A stretch of 64,000 nucleotides of DNA from Panorpa germanica (Eukaryota > Arthropoda > Insecta > Mecoptera > Panorpidae): assembly GCA_963678705.1 (NCBI GenBank), contig OY783210.1, positions 17,981,331 to 18,045,330 on the forward strand, read 5' to 3'. The number at the start of each line of letters is the position of its first letter. The first letter of the stretch is position 1. Shown here one piece after another: positions 13,164 to 28,021 of this stretch. The position numbers were made by a program, and so were the translations under genes. The notes under the pieces are model-generated. The model was not told the DNA's origin. It searched no databases and saw only the letters and a program-made list of their open reading frames with translations.

Positions 13164-16100
13164 TTTTAATAAACAATATTTTTAATTATACACTTGTATT
13201 GTATTTGACAATTGTCAAGTAGTCACAGTGATAAACATTTGTAGTTGTTTTCAGTTTTATTTATATTTGAACATTGTCTTTTTATAACACTTTTATTTCA
13301 TCAACAAAACACGCGGCTCTTTGCTTAGTGGTGTCGATGACGCTACAACACAACCTCAGCAAAGCTCGTCTTGCAGACAACTGATTCATTTACTGTTTCA
13401 GTCGTCTGGACTCAACAGACAGGAACGTGTTGTTGCGAGTCAATGTGGAGTGGAGGGGATTTTGTAAATAGTCCTATACTTCACATACTTGCATTCGTTT
13501 AGTTTCGCTTAGCGTCGTTAGCTCCTCCTATATCCTTTGAGTGGGATAATGAGAATCATACAGGAAGAATTAAGAGGGCAGCATAAAGCAAACATATGCA
13601 TTGCAATTTTGTTCTATTTTATAGCACACGATTATCAAGATGTCTTAATTTTTTAATAATCTCTTATAATTTTTTATAAAATTAAAGTTTCAAGTGAGTT
13701 TTAAGAAATTGAGAAACTGCTGTCTATTATAAAACAATCAAGACAAACTAAATCGGAGTACCAAAGAAAATATTTTTAATTAAAAGCTTTTTCTTATAAC
13801 ATTTTTTTAGTTTTCTGTTTAAATAAATTATGAAATGTTTCTTGGATAAGTCAAAATTTTGAAATAATAATATTTTTTTAAATCATGAATTCTAGTGACG
13901 CTGCTTTTGTAATTTTCAAAACAATGAAAGAATCAGAATTTCGTGTCTTAACAAAACATTACTTTGTTCAAGCATAGCAATGTCTTAGGGTACTGCAAAT
14001 TTGTACTTAATAAACATTGTACAAAATATTACTTCTGTCAGTAGTAGTTTTAATGATGTGATCATTTTTCTTTAAACGTTTTCTCCGATTTCAAAACAAA
14101 CACTGATTTTATTTCATAGACGTTTTTCTGATGTTTAAATTTTCCGTTATATGCTAATTTTAAATTATTTACTACTTTTTACAAAAACTTTTTGTTTGTT
14201 AAAAGTTTTTTGATTAAAGATTTTTAAAGAACTTAATTGTGCCAAAGAACTTGATTAAAGTAAACATTAAAAGAAAAAAAAAAGAAAAACAAAATACTGA
14301 ATAAACGAGTTTGATCTTTGAAACTGTTCCGATGACGGTAAACTCTTTTTAAGGGAACTTTGTATAAAATATGCATAAATTATAATAAAATTATATCGTT
14401 TTTTTAAAACTTACTCATTTTTCATACTATTTTTTGTAGTCTGTATCATTTTTATATGTAAACTATTTTCAGATATACTTGTGTTAGAAAAACTTGTTAA
14501 GAGCTAGTTGCTGAACTCATAATTATCACAGAAATTACTTAACATAGCCAGCGAAAGAGAAATACTGGATCAACCGAACGATTTATTATTACTGTTTTTA
14601 ACTGAACCTGTTAACTAACTTGTGCCATAACTATGAACCCAGAACCGTCTAAATCATGACCAACTAAAAGCATGATTTAAAGAGACAAAAAAATTAAAAT
14701 AACAATACGTCATCCTGTGACAAAATCCAAAACATAAATATTCACTTATATTCGTGTAATATTTTACTTAAGCAAAACCTAGTACTATTTAAACTAAAAG
14801 GTTCTTTCTTTATTAATTTATAGCTTTCTTAAATGTCATTAATCCTGGAAAAGGACTTTTTATAGCTTTATAATTCTTAAGAAATTTTGTGAATACATAT
14901 AGTAAATTTTATGCAATTTAAAACTAAAAACACAATTAAATGTTAAAATTTCAAGAAATAAACCAATTGTTCGTTATATTTCTTCAAATATAAAAAGCAA
15001 CAACAAATTTATAATTTTATAAATATTTTCAGTCTCACAGTAATTTAGAAAAATAAAACTCAGCAAAAAATGTCAAGAATTTCTTAAAATAATAAAACTA
15101 ATTATAGTAATTAAGTGGCTCACAGTTATAATTATTATCAATAAATTTCATTGTATATTTATAAATCTATATTTATAGTATAATAAAATCTCTAATTAAT
15201 TTCGGAATATCGTCAGGTATAAAAATAACTTGACTGCAATATATAAAACTAAATACAAGTAGGGTATAAGCTGCCATCTCTTAAGCAGTAGCTTGAACAA
15301 GATTTTTAAACAGATTTTTACGTGTATTTTTAAAGACCATGTTTTAACTTTTTAAAATAAGTTTCAGCTTGTAAAATATAAAAAAATATAAATAATAATT
15401 AATATTAAATAAAATATATTACGGGTATATACTACGGGTAACTTTTCTCTGACATCGTGCGTCATGAATTGTGCGTCTTTAAAACAAAAGACAATGGCAA
15501 CATCGAACGTCAATTTCTGATTGCCATATTTTTCATTTTTAAATTTAATAAGAAAGTTTGTACATTTTATGTAAAATACTATTACATTTTAAAGTCGATT
15601 CAGAAGAGTAACAAAATAAAATTAAATCGAAACTGAATCTGATTATTAAACTGATCTGATCCTCTAAAAGGACCCTTAATATTGACTTTAGATTCGTTAT
15701 TTTTTAAAGTTTATTTCTCCTTTAAACCCATGTTTTAATATAACAATAGACTATTTGAGTTATATATTTTTCAGGGCGTGTTACGTCTGTCATTTTTGTT
15801 TGTTTTTCGGACCTTTGTTCGGACCTAATGTTAACCCTCTTTGTAACTTGCCGAAATGTTTGAACACGACCGCACATTAAACCCGAAGAAACATAACATT
15901 TGTGCAATATTAGTTTAGAAGAAATACTTTTAATTAACTTTACTACCTATTAGGAACATATTGTATGTTTTTGAAAACTATAAAAATGACTGATTTGATT
16001 TAAGCATGATATATTTACAACATGCCGGTTTCACATTTTGGGTTTTAATTTAAAAGAAATTAAGGTCAAATTTTGCATGCTGTAACATCAGTAACGTAAC

Positions 16101-17647
16101 AATTTTACTTGTAATAATATTTTGTAAATGACATGTTAAATATAGTATGAAACTATAGTTCTAGAAGGCCATTCAAAATATAAGAAAAAGAAAAAAATAT
16201 ATAGTATAAAAACCAGAGATATTTTTTCTGGGTATATATAGTTATGATCAAGTTATATTTACTAATTAGGTAGCGAAGTAGGTAACGACACCACAAAAAC
16301 TGCTGATTGAAACTGGTGATTAAACTCAGCATCGCAATAGGCCGACGTTAAATAAATTAAATTAAAAAATATAGTCTAAAGCTTCATTTCTGATTCCCGC
16401 ATATCGCATGATTTCGCAAGCTCAAAATTACATTTAAGGTTAAAACTTCAAATTAAAAAAAAAACAGTGAGTGGGAATGCGGCTTAAAAAAATTATCGTG
16501 CCACTTCAAAACATAATTTATGTTCCCTATTTCAATAAAGTATATTCTCTCAATCAACTTCTTATGTCAATTTTTATTCTTTTCAGTGGAAAATGTTCTC
16601 CAAGCGTCCACGGCTTAAACTTTGGGAGTGCGTTGAAGAAATCTCCGTAAACAATATTCTTGTAAGTAAAAATTTTTATCTATTACTATTTAGAATTATA
16701 AGCAATGTATAATGTTACTAGTATCGAGAAACGCCTGATATATAAGCAATAATACATACATGTCCTTAACCAAAATCCTGTTCTGCATTAGTTTTTACAT
16801 AGTTAATTATTTTTTCATAAAAATTATTACTTCTCACTGTCACTAATTTTTCATTAAAACTGACTAAGATTTTTTATTGAAAATGTGACTAAACTTTTGG
16901 GACAAGTTATTTTATAGACCACTTCATTTCTTATATACAATTCTATTCAATTCTCAACAATTTGTCATCTTACCTTTAATTTTATTCAACGATATTGTTA
17001 CAGTTCAATTAGTTTGCCTTAGTTTGGGAATTCAAATAGTTTTGTATGTTATATACAGAACAACAAACGTATTTTTCTATTTTAAAACGCCTGATAAGTA
17101 TACAATAATTCTTACATGTTTAGTTTATGCAAATCTATAAAACAAACGAGTCAATTTCCCCGTTTGATTATGCCTTAGAATATGAATTATGAACGAAATA
17201 TTTCGCATTTCGAACCAGTTAAACTTCTTTAATAATAATTTACATAACTACATTTTTTCTATTATAATTTTTAACTTACTAGTTTAACTGATTTCTTGAA
17301 TATTTTAATATTTGCCACCATCTTTTAATAATCTGAATATTGTATGTAATATAATATTTGCTATATTGAAATATTTCAAATAGTTTCTTTTATAAAATCT
17401 TAAAAGCCTCGGGCGCTTCAAAACTCAAACATTCAATATAGTAAAACACACAAACCATAAAGCTCTATAACTATTAAAAGAGTAAAAGAGATAATACATA
17501 CATCATATTATATTATAATAGAAAGAGAAAAGAATACATTGATCAGAATGCTATAATAAGTCAGTAGTGGTCAGTGAATTTCAGATGGCTAATCGAATTA
17601 TTAAATTAAAAAGATTGTTAAAAAAATAAACAGTCATCAACGTAGCG
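13164..17647. other. Toll upstream region and gene-free DNA
   Basis: This lies upstream of the Toll gene (transcribed leftward) and must hold its promoter, but I see no convincing core promoter motif. No coding ORF is visible. A MITE terminal fragment lies at 16460-16486. Confidence 0.5.
16460..16486 (+). repeat. Terminal fragment of the ~500-bp MITE family
   Basis: AACAGTGAGTGGGAATG followed by CGGCTTA matches the right end of the full copies at 28.0, 30.3 and 54.4 kb. The rest of the element is absent and is replaced by an A-rich stretch. Confidence 0.55.
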
Positions 17648-18035
17648 TAAAGCCTCATTCCCACTCACTGTTTTGATATTTAATTTACTGTTTTTATTTA
17701 ATATTGTAATCTAGATTTCAGGTTTTTGTTTAAGCATTCTTTTTCACATTTGTGTTTTAATTTAAATTTTGTTAATTTAGTTGGTGCGTATGTATCGTTA
17801 GTAATATAAATTTTGACAGTTAGACAAAATTGTATGTGAAATAATTAAAACTGCTATTTTTAATAACAATTAGTAATAGAAATTGTTTTCTCTTCTATAT
17901 TTTTCAAAAACTGACATTAAACTTCTTTTAAAAGTAAATCCTACTGCATTTTGACAGATTGTCACAATTTGGTGACGGATAGTAATATAATATAGTTTTT
18001 CTTAATTTAATATTTTTAATTTAAAACATTGGACC
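17648..18035 (-). mobile_element. MITE of the ~500-bp family, truncated copy
   Basis: It begins TAAAGCCTCATTCCCACTC and can be followed, in reverse orientation, along the copies at 28.0, 30.3 and 54.4 kb: the ACATTAAACTTCTTTTAAAAG block, the TGCATTTTGACAGATTGTCA block and the AT-rich inner part. Homology stops at ATTGGACC near 18035, so the distal ~100 bp and the second terminal repeat are missing. It has no coding capacity. Confidence 0.8.
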
Positions 18036-21000
18036 GCAAAAGAGAAAACATAGAATTTATGTAGCAAATATGTTTCCTGTATTGGGGGACAAAATTCTCG
18101 TAAATTGAACTATTATAAATATTTTTAGCTTAAAGAAATATCCGTGTACCAAATTTTGTCCATTGCTGTTACAAAGAATTAAAAACCTGTATACATATCA
18201 AGCAAAACTGGACGCCAATGTTAAAGATCTCTTCAAAATATAATCAGCTCTTGTTGTCTGTTGTTCTTCTTAAATACAACTTTGGGAAATAAAATGGGCG
18301 GTTACAATTTGGTTCCCAGAGGCGGGGCAAATACTCAACACACAATTATTATATAAACATTATAGCGTATAAATACTATAACATCTTTATGTGTTTACTA
18401 CTTAGCGTTATAATTCCCCTAAGAATCTAACTACGAGTACATAAAACTAAAGAAAAAGATAAGACATGTTCCATTCCATTGTTTGTGGACTCACTTGGCT
18501 GTACTGGTCGAGCGCCTACGGGTTATTGTGAACATTAAATGTTATCAGTGACGAATTAAGCAGTCTGGAGGTTGAGGAGCCTTTTAAATAGGCCTCCTTG
18601 CTCATTTTTTTAAATCCCAAATAGATAATTGCCTTACAATGCAAGATTTACTCTTTCTAGTTTGCCACAACCTAATTTCAAGAATCATTTTCTACTTGTC
18701 ATATAGAAATTATCTTGAACTGCAAGGTTCGCACTTCCAAGCTTGCCATAAGTTAATTCCAAGTTTTAATTTCTACTTGGGATGTACCGTTTTAAATGTT
18801 TTTTTTTAATTGTAAGGAAACATCACATGAGCCAATTCAAATTTGAACAACAAATCATAGTCATCAGGTTCGTGGTGTCATATCCAATCTAAAACTCGTG
18901 TTCAAAAAAAATAAATAAACTTGATCAAAAACTACAAAAAATTCTTTCTTTTTGTCACAACACAGCAAGGATTTTCGACTATGTGTGACAATGGGGCGTT
19001 AGTGTTAAAAAACCATGAAATTTACACTTTGGATAAAGTGTAAGCCTCCTCCTTAATCGCTTTCAAGATCGTATTGGAACTTATAATTACATTTGATTTC
19101 GTATTTGATCTGTAAAACAAATTACATATGTAACACCTAATTCTGTTCAGCAAATATTTTGCATTCGATAAGTACTCTCTACATATTACAGTGCCAATAT
19201 TAACTTAAGCTATCGTAGTTAGATGTGTAACTCTTTGCTTTACATAATTTAATCAATATTTAACTAATCTGAAGTTATAACTAAACTTCATTTACATTAC
19301 ACCCCCACCCCCTTCTCTCCTTTCACTACTATAGTAACTCTTTGCAACCCAAAGCCTCAAGACTTGTCGAAGTCCTCAGGTCTTCTGGAATTCACACAAG
19401 GAAAGGGTGAAAGATTGAATGGCGGTGATGCAGCGCCCTGATACTTGATATATTTGACGCCCTGTCGGTTGTCGGCAAACATTACATATACGATCATACT
19501 TATATGGATTAATCTACATAGTAAATTAATTTTGAACTTAATAATCAAATATGTAATTTATTAGGATATGTTTTTAATCTGACTTTAAAATAATATACCA
19601 CCCTGTAGGGTATAAACCTTAGAATTAGCTTGTGGCTAGCTGCTTCGTTTTGGATCACACGCCATTATTCAAAACGCCATATTTTTTACAATAATATCAA
19701 TTTGAAGTTATATCTGCTCATCAAAATGTATAAACATACTGTTGTTTTCCATATCAATTTTAAAATTATAATTCAATAAGCGTACGACAATATGCGTAAA
19801 CAAATGACATATTTCCTCCCATGTGATATATGATATATCGTTCATATGTTCGAATATCTCTTTCAACAAATCGTCAATCATATGTCACGTCACGTCACGT
19901 CATGCTATCAATTGACAGTCACTTATATTCATTCAAACATCAAAAATTCGTAAATCAAATAAATAAAAATGAGTGAGTGAAAGCCTGCTTTTTGTTTTCA
20001 TACATTTTTATTTATTCTCATCGTGACTTTCATTGAATTATTTGTATCCAAATTTACATACATTTTTATCAGTTTGTAGAAACAAGATCTACACTGTGTG
20101 ATTTTTTTTGTAAATTATGTTGTTGTAAACTGAGTTTTGTTTGTAATAATCCTATTAATTCGTTAGCTTTCCTTCTTAAAATAGACCAGTGGTGAAACTA
20201 GCTTATAACAATAACCCTAACACTACTTTTCCCGCATCTAACATTCTAGAACCTGCTTTGTTATTCTACTGATTATTTATTATAAAACACTTTTTTATAA
20301 TGCTTCGGATTAATGTAATGTATTTATTTTATCAAAAAAATGTTTAAATAAAAGTTGTTGAAGGTTAAAAATTCTTTTAAATGATATATGGCAAGTTTAT
20401 ATACTATAATGTGTTTAAGAAATATAGGCGAAATTGTAAGCACATGCACTTGCTGTTAAATGTCATTACTAATTTTTAGAGAACTGCTCTACTTTACCGC
20501 GGTACAGTTTCATATCTATAAGAGATACAAGAAAATGTTGTATGCACAAATTATAGGAAATTGAGTTCTCTATCAGATTGATAGTAACTATTTTTATCCT
20601 ACTGCCAACTGGTCAAAAGATATTGAAAGAAACAAAAAGCAAGAAAATCTTGCAATTTAAAATAAAAGTGTCCATGCATAAAAAGCATTAAGCATTTGAG
20701 AAGGCAATGCCGTTTTGTATATAATCCGCCTTACGATTATTACTTTCAAAATGCCTGTAGAGAAGATATATTAGACATTCGTATGTGAATACGTACGTAC
20801 AACAGAGCTATAAAATCTTATAAAACATTGAAAAGCAAACATTGTAAAGTCACGTCTCACCTATTACAGTTTTGTAGATGCAGCGCAGCGCAGTGCGGTG
20901 TGGCATTCAGTTGCTGAACCTAATGATTAGAATGCTAGAATGCATCGTAGTTCGCGAGTTGGAGGAGTTCCTTATTCCATTCCTTCATTCCTCGATTAAA

Positions 21001-23506
21001 ACCTGGCTAGAACATCTTCGCGGTTGAAATCGTGGAAAAGTGAAGTATTAGTAACAACTGCACTTCGATGCGAGCTTCTAAATGCAATATCTGTGATCTA
21101 CATGAGGTAGCTAAGAAGTTGTAAGAGATAATTAGAATAAAATAATAAATAAAACGAATTCTCACGCATTCCTGTTCAGCTCCTATTTTAAGGTCAGTCA
21201 AAATTGCTGCAATGAAAATAAAATTTAATCAAAAACAAAGTTCGTTAGAGTTTTATTCTAGCTTAAAGTTCTAGCACTGTTATGTCACGTGAAATGAATG
21301 TTATTATAAAATAACCCTTATGGAAGTAGGAATATAGGTGCATTAGAAATCAGGAATATTAAATTAAAAAATACAACACAAATTCACAAATTAAATCAAC
21401 TTGTTTTAGTTGATTAATTCATCTACAATTATAAATAATAAAATTACGTCTAAACAATATTTCAACTATAAGCTGTTTTAGAATTACTTATCTTGTAAAA
21501 CTACAAGTTTAACATAATGTTACATACGAATGTATCATACCGTGGTTGTGATACATTAGTCAAGTTATCACCAAAAATCTTAAGCTATAATATAATAATC
21601 TTGTTTTTAATTAGTAACTAAATGTGAACTTATATTTAAATACCTACTGAAATTAATCGCTACACGTTCTGTTACTGTTACTGACTTCCATTCGTTAGTA
21701 ATATGACTAAAACCTCTTCTTCGTTTCATCGAATTCCATATAAGTTTATATGTTTTTATTTATGGTTTCTTAGGCTTCATTAGCAAACAACCTATGCTTA
21801 ATCTTCTTATATTTTATACTTTACATCCTGACAAAAAGAAAAATCTCTTCATGGCCACCACTCTTTTGAATCTCGTACTCGCAACTGAAAGCATATGACT
21901 TTTTTGGAAAAGAAGAAAAGTTTCTATTACATACTAGTCAGCAAAACTCTGAAATACAGGCTAGAAATCTGTTACAAATTTTATAAGTATACATGTTATG
22001 TATAAATCTTACAAAAGCGTTTACCATTTTGCAATAATATTTGTGTTACCCGACGTAAGAGTTCTAAATGAGCATAGGAGCGCTAGAATTTAAAAATGTA
22101 AAAAAACCTTCATATAGAACAAAAAAAATAAGTAATACTATTTTTATAAGTCTTTTAGAAACCTTATAACTTCATAACTTGTTAAAAATGATGTTCCTAC
22201 AACACCATAACTACTGCGAAAGAGACAGCTACAGTCTAAAAAGTTAGACAGTTTTGCTATCTTTATTTAGATTTATATACAAAATATTACTTGTATATTA
22301 TTTCCGTTTATTCTGTACCAGTAAATATAAATGAAAGCAGTAAAAATGTCTGACAAAATTCTACAAAATAATAACAAGCCAGTAATTTCAAAACATAATT
22401 ATTTATTTCATCGATTATATTTAAAATTTATAATTCATTTGAAAAATTTAAAAATATTTGTGGGGTCAGTTACATTTTTAAGAAATATTAGTATTCTTTG
22501 TAAGAAATATAAATTAGTTGAAAGAAAACATTAAAATGTTATCACGAAATTAATCGGCAGTTGCGATTCAATTAATCGGCAGTTGACAATGACTGTTGAT
22601 GGTTTGTTTTCAATACGATATTGTTGATTACAGTCGAAGGATTATCTATTACTGATGCAGGTAGACTTGTATTAGTCAGTTCGTGCTTTGATTTCAAAAT
22701 TAAATTTCTTGATACTACATTCCTTGTGTGAGAAATAAATTTATATGAATTTCGTGCCTAGATGTTTGTTTTAATAACAATCAAAATTAATTTATTGATT
22801 CTACGATTCGTCGAGTTTTTGTTTTTAAATTTGAAACCTTTTGATATAGAAAGGGCATCAATTGCATGAAGAAGAAGAAGTCCCAGTTATCGATAGAAAA
22901 CATACTATTAATATATAGAGATCTTACAAAGATTTCAATCAAAAACATTACGCATGATTGTAGATGCACCTACAGTGAGACAAGAAATTAAAACTCGAAC
23001 GGTGAAAAATAATATATTGCGGGATACTGTCCAGCACCCTAAAGAAATCCATATACTATATAACATAAATAAAATAAAATGATATAAATATTCATAATTA
23101 TGATCTATTCATACTGAACGTAATGCACTGTGCCTGATGCAAGTGATGCACATGTGTGCAGGCTGTCATTTAGTTAAAGCATTGGTGTTCATCAAAGTTG
23201 AACTTGGAAGTCCAATGCCGCTCTCATAAAAACCCACATTTACACATATGTCTAGCGTATCGCATATCACACTCACGCATTACAAATAATTGTACATTCA
23301 ATGATAGAAATACACATTTTCAATTTATATACTCAAAATTACACTTACATTATAATCTAAACATCACTGGATGGCAGTGCAACTAGCGTCCAAAAGTAGA
23401 ACATCTAATTTTGGCCTCATTAAGTCCACTATCCAGAAATGTGGCTCTAAATCACTTAAAATCACAAATTGACGGAACATTCTGTTCGTCATTTTCAATT
23501 TTGATG
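18036..23506. other. Gene-free region
   Basis: No ORF here looks protein-coding. Small items seen are a TCACG pentamer repeat at 19883-19902, a GCGCA-rich stretch near 20880 and a direct repeat of ATTAATCGGCAGTTG at 22551 and 22572. None of these suggests a gene. Confidence 0.5.
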
Positions 23507-23514
23507 CTTAGGCC

Positions 23515-23935
23515 CAGTGGCGTAGAAAGGTAACCAAGGGCCCCGGTGCAAAAAAAAAAATCTGGACCCATGACTAAACTGAACGCGCGATAACTAGAAT
23601 GCGTACCTCTGCCTGAGAGAATTACGTAATAGATTTAGATCCTTGCCTGGTCCATGCTTCCCCCCTCCCTCATGTTTAGTGATAAATTTGTACACAAGTG
23701 AGTATGAAATACACTCTCAATAAAAAAAATTCATTCCTATTTAGAATTTTTGTTATTGTTTATGTTTTTGTTATAAAAGTTTTGTATGCATTGTCGGGAA
23801 TAACTATTTACTAAAAGTATTACTTCACTGTGAAACCGTTAAAATATAAATATAAGTCATAAATGGTTGAGGGCCCCCTGAGCTTGGGGGCCCCGGTGCA
23901 CTGCACCGACTCGCCCATACCTAGCTACGCCAGTG
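23515..23935. mobile_element. hAT-type MITE with intact 8-bp target duplication
   Basis: A 421-bp element bounded by inverted ends CAGTGGCGTAG and CTACGCCAGTG, and flanked by the perfect 8-bp direct repeat CTTAGGCC (23507-23514 and 23936-23943). An 8-bp duplication and CAGTG ends are diagnostic of the hAT superfamily. Internal subterminal inverted motifs are GGGCCCCGGTGCA on the left and GGGGGCCCCGGTGCA on the right. There is no transposase ORF, so it moved in trans. The intact duplication argues for a fairly recent insertion. Confidence 0.9.
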
Positions 23936-23943
23936 CTTAGGCC

Positions 23944-26900
23944 TTCAGTTTGAAAAAATGGCAGGAACAAAGTAGTCTGTCTGATAGATATTGAGTTACG
24001 CCGCTGTAAATTAGAGTTCTTCATCGAAGTAATAATTCAAAACAACGAATGGCATTCAACATGTGCATGCGCTTACAATTTTGCCCATATTTCTTAAACC
24101 TTAAATTTAAGAGGATTTTTAACGTCTTACAACTTTTGTTTAAATATTTTTTAAGAAAATAAATAGTTTACAAATAAATATATCTTACATATAAATATTA
24201 AATTTGAAATTTCAAAACTTCAATGTTTATATGTCTACAAAATATTTACCAAATTTAAGAGAGAAATTACGTAAAACCAAGTGAAACTTGCATTTATTTT
24301 ATAGATGCGATTTTTTACCCCTGTAATTGAATTTAATAATAATATTGTTACGACAGTTTACGCCAAAGAGAAAACATAACTGTGCTAAAACTTTTGCAAG
24401 CGACTGTGTTTATGCTGTAATGTAAATAAAGCAAAGCAGCTTAAGACAGTACTTCGCTTACGTTCTTACAACTCTTGTAGCTTCTTGTTCTTGTTATACT
24501 CGTATGTTAAGTGTTATTTTACTGTACTTTAATCAGCTGATGATTTTAATTGCTTTACGCATGCGTGCTAACAACGCGTTTAAGCAAATCGTTTAACTCT
24601 TCTGTTTATTGTATTCTGGACAAACATTATGGTCCATGGTCTACTGGGTTTACAGATACAGTATACTGTTAGTTGTTACTTTTATCCCTCACTGTACACA
24701 CATATAACATGAGCATTTAAATTGTGTGGTAACAAATAAATTTATACAATTGTACTCAAAGTCGAGGTTTTAAATGGTCTTTATATTCTGTTGCAGATAG
24801 AAATAAAATTGACGGTTCATTCTCTCTTTTACTGAGTAATGTCCTTGTTTATTCTTTTCAATAAAGATATCTACCCGTGTACTTTGTCGTTTGAAGGCAT
24901 GTGGTTTAATAGCACTGGTTGATGCGTTAAGTCTGCTTTTAGAGAGAAAATATCAGCAAAAGCATTATAAAATATTCTGACTGTAAATCTGATTATTATG
25001 AAATAATTAACAGTGTTCTTTAGTGTCTCTAAAAGCATTTACAGTTCTTCATCTGTTCTACATCTTGTCATAACAAAGGCAATTTGGATAACCTTATGTT
25101 TTTCTAAATCAAATTCAATCAGGTATGTCTTCATTTTTGTCTTTTTCTTTAATATTTATATGAGTACATCCACTTACAGTTATTAGCACTAAATACATAA
25201 TATATAATTATTACATACATACTTAATAGTTTAAAATATAAATTTAGAATTAAGAATTTGGAATACAAGTTTAGAATTTCAAACGTAAAATAACACATAT
25301 ATAATGTTAAATTTAGAATTGTTACAAGTGAAGTGACTTACAAGAAACAGATTTCTTCTTAATATTATGGGTACTTACAAAATATGGTTTTTGAAATATA
25401 AAGTACTTGAAACTAGGTGTAATTTTTATGAATATATAACAACTTATACGCAGAAACTTCTATTCTATTTAAAGTTATCTTCTTTCTTTATTATTACATA
25501 AAATTCAGTTCTCTTTCGTTTAGGTGTGTATAATTTCTAATTCATTTATATCAGTTGGAATTTCGTTACATTTTTCATTGTTGGCTTTGTTGTATACCTT
25601 ATAAGTTTCGCTCCAAATAATTTCACTTTGAAATACCCATTTTTGTAGCTCAAAAGTTTTTTCAGATAGTTATATTTAGATATTTCTTTACTCATTTTTA
25701 TGTGTCACTAGTATATCACGTTCGAACAAGTTATATAAAATCATTGTATCCCCATTATTTATTTCACTGCGTGCATTCGTGTTTTCATGAACAATAGACA
25801 TTTTGACTGACAATATACACCACACTGTACACAAAATACAGTGTGTACAGTTGTCCATGTCACCCATTGCGAACAACATCGATAAATACATAATAGTGAC
25901 TTCTGAGGACGTTACCACATATTCAAATAACGATTAAATACATTGAAAACCGTTTAGCATGGAAACACAGAGATCAGGACTATTATCGCGTTAATGTGAA
26001 TTTTGTACAGCTATATAGATGACAGGGAGCAATTAAACACAATTAAGTTTGTAGCGGGAGAAGAAATGCTTTGGAAATTTGACAAAATCGTATTTTATAG
26101 ACAGACGATATTCATGCCTTTTTCTTCTTGCGGTTTTATTCGAAATTAGTTTAACTCTCAAATGAATTAATCAAATCCCCCCTTCCCCTCCTTCTTCCCG
26201 CAAATCCCAATATCTACACCGAAATATTATTTACACCTATCAAAATCTGTAACGTACAACAATTAGTATAATTCCAATTATTCATTTATTCTTTTTAATA
26301 ATTCATAAATTCCCACCCTCAGTTCCTCGTTATCCTTTGAACAGCATTCAGGCAGGACTCGTATACTCGTAACCTATTCTATTTTACAGACAGTAAAACC
26401 ACCAAAATATGGACATTTGGTCCTCACATAAAATGACATAGACAGACAACGATGCCTTGTTATTTCACTTGTTTTGGGCTGTCAAATGATGATCATAATA
26501 TATCTACCCCTGTCCTTTTCATGTCAGTTGAATTCAACCCTCTACGATCTATCCCAGCCCAATCCCCTATTCTCTGCCTACCTTAAATGTAGAAGCACAT
26601 GTTATAAATGTCACACACCCTCGAATTGCGTGGATCATACTTCATCGTAGCCCATATCCGATATTCTAACCCTCAAATCACAGCTATTCTAAATCTGTGA
26701 TTTTTAACTTATCTTTCGTTTATTTAGAGTCACAAAATTTTGCTTATTTTCGATTTTAGTACATTACTTTGATAGAACCATCTAACTTAATATTTTGGTA
26801 CCTCATTACCTTGAGCTTTTTCATATTTTGAAACTTTATGTTTTTAAAATTTATGTTTCCTTGCCAAATTTGTATGCTCATATATATACTTTCTACCCAG

Positions 26901-28021
26901 TGGCACATTATCCCATGGTTAAAAGGACTAAATGACCAAACAGAGTATTTTATAGTTGTGCTTGTTTCGAAGGACCTTTTTCAGCGCTTATTCACGATCG
27001 AAAATAAGTGGCCGCTGCGCACAGGAGTAAATAATGACCACTCGTTGTCACTTTTCATGTATCTTGTTTTAATTTACTTCTCTCGACAGATTCTTTAATT
27101 TATATTTTATGCCTAAGAAGGGATAAGCTCCTTCATCCTTGCTGAAACTCACCGAGTCTCGTTATATTTCATTAGTGCCGACAAGGGCATTTACAGTGCC
27201 TTTATTTAGTGGTCTATTAGCAAACTTTTGTCTAAAAGAAGCGGGGTACCGAGAGGAACAATCCGCTTAGCTCCCACTTCCAAAAACTCGATTTTATTAT
27301 GACTAGATTCAAAATGGTTTGATTAGATACAATTAATTTTGCTTGGGGTGTTGAAAAGTTAACAGTTTGAAACGTACATGGATGGTAAATAAAAAGAGTT
27401 CTTAAAACACAACTTTATACAAATCACGTTTATTTTAATCATTTGTAGCGGCTATTTAAAATGGATTGAAACTAGTAACTTGTTCAAAATCGTAATATGT
27501 CGCCCAATTGCGTGATGACAAAGCTGACAACTTGTGAAGCGATGTACGTATCGGAAAGCTAGACTCTACATTTCTAGTGAAACATTTTGTGTTTAATATT
27601 TTGGGAATCTTTGAACAATCCTTGTTCAAGCAAAGGATGAACATCAAACTATGCGCATAGTATATGCTACATTACTCACGTTGTCCTACAAATACAACTG
27701 TACCTATTTTGTATGTCTTGCGTAACTTTATAAGTCATGTAATCTAGATTTACATAATTCTGTTTACATTTTCGTAAAGTGTGGTTAGGCCACTACTATG
27801 TACAATGAACGTATAATAGTATATAGTCTATTTGTTCAAAAGTTTTCTTGCATATTTCAATCATTAACCAATATTAATTTGGTTACTCTCTTGTGTTCTA
27901 TTAATTTTCATCACTGCTATACAATATTCAAATGTCGGTTACTACTTACAGCTCTCTTAGAATGGTTAGATACTAGCGCAACTAAGGAAGGGATTCCAGC
28001 ACTCATCCAAAAATCCAACTC
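23944..28021. other. Gene-free region
   Basis: No supported gene. A short imperfect hairpin at 25802-25860 and pyrimidine-rich tracts near 26180 are present. A slightly GC-richer patch at 27110-27300 could be an old exon or element remnant but matches nothing I can name. Confidence 0.45.
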
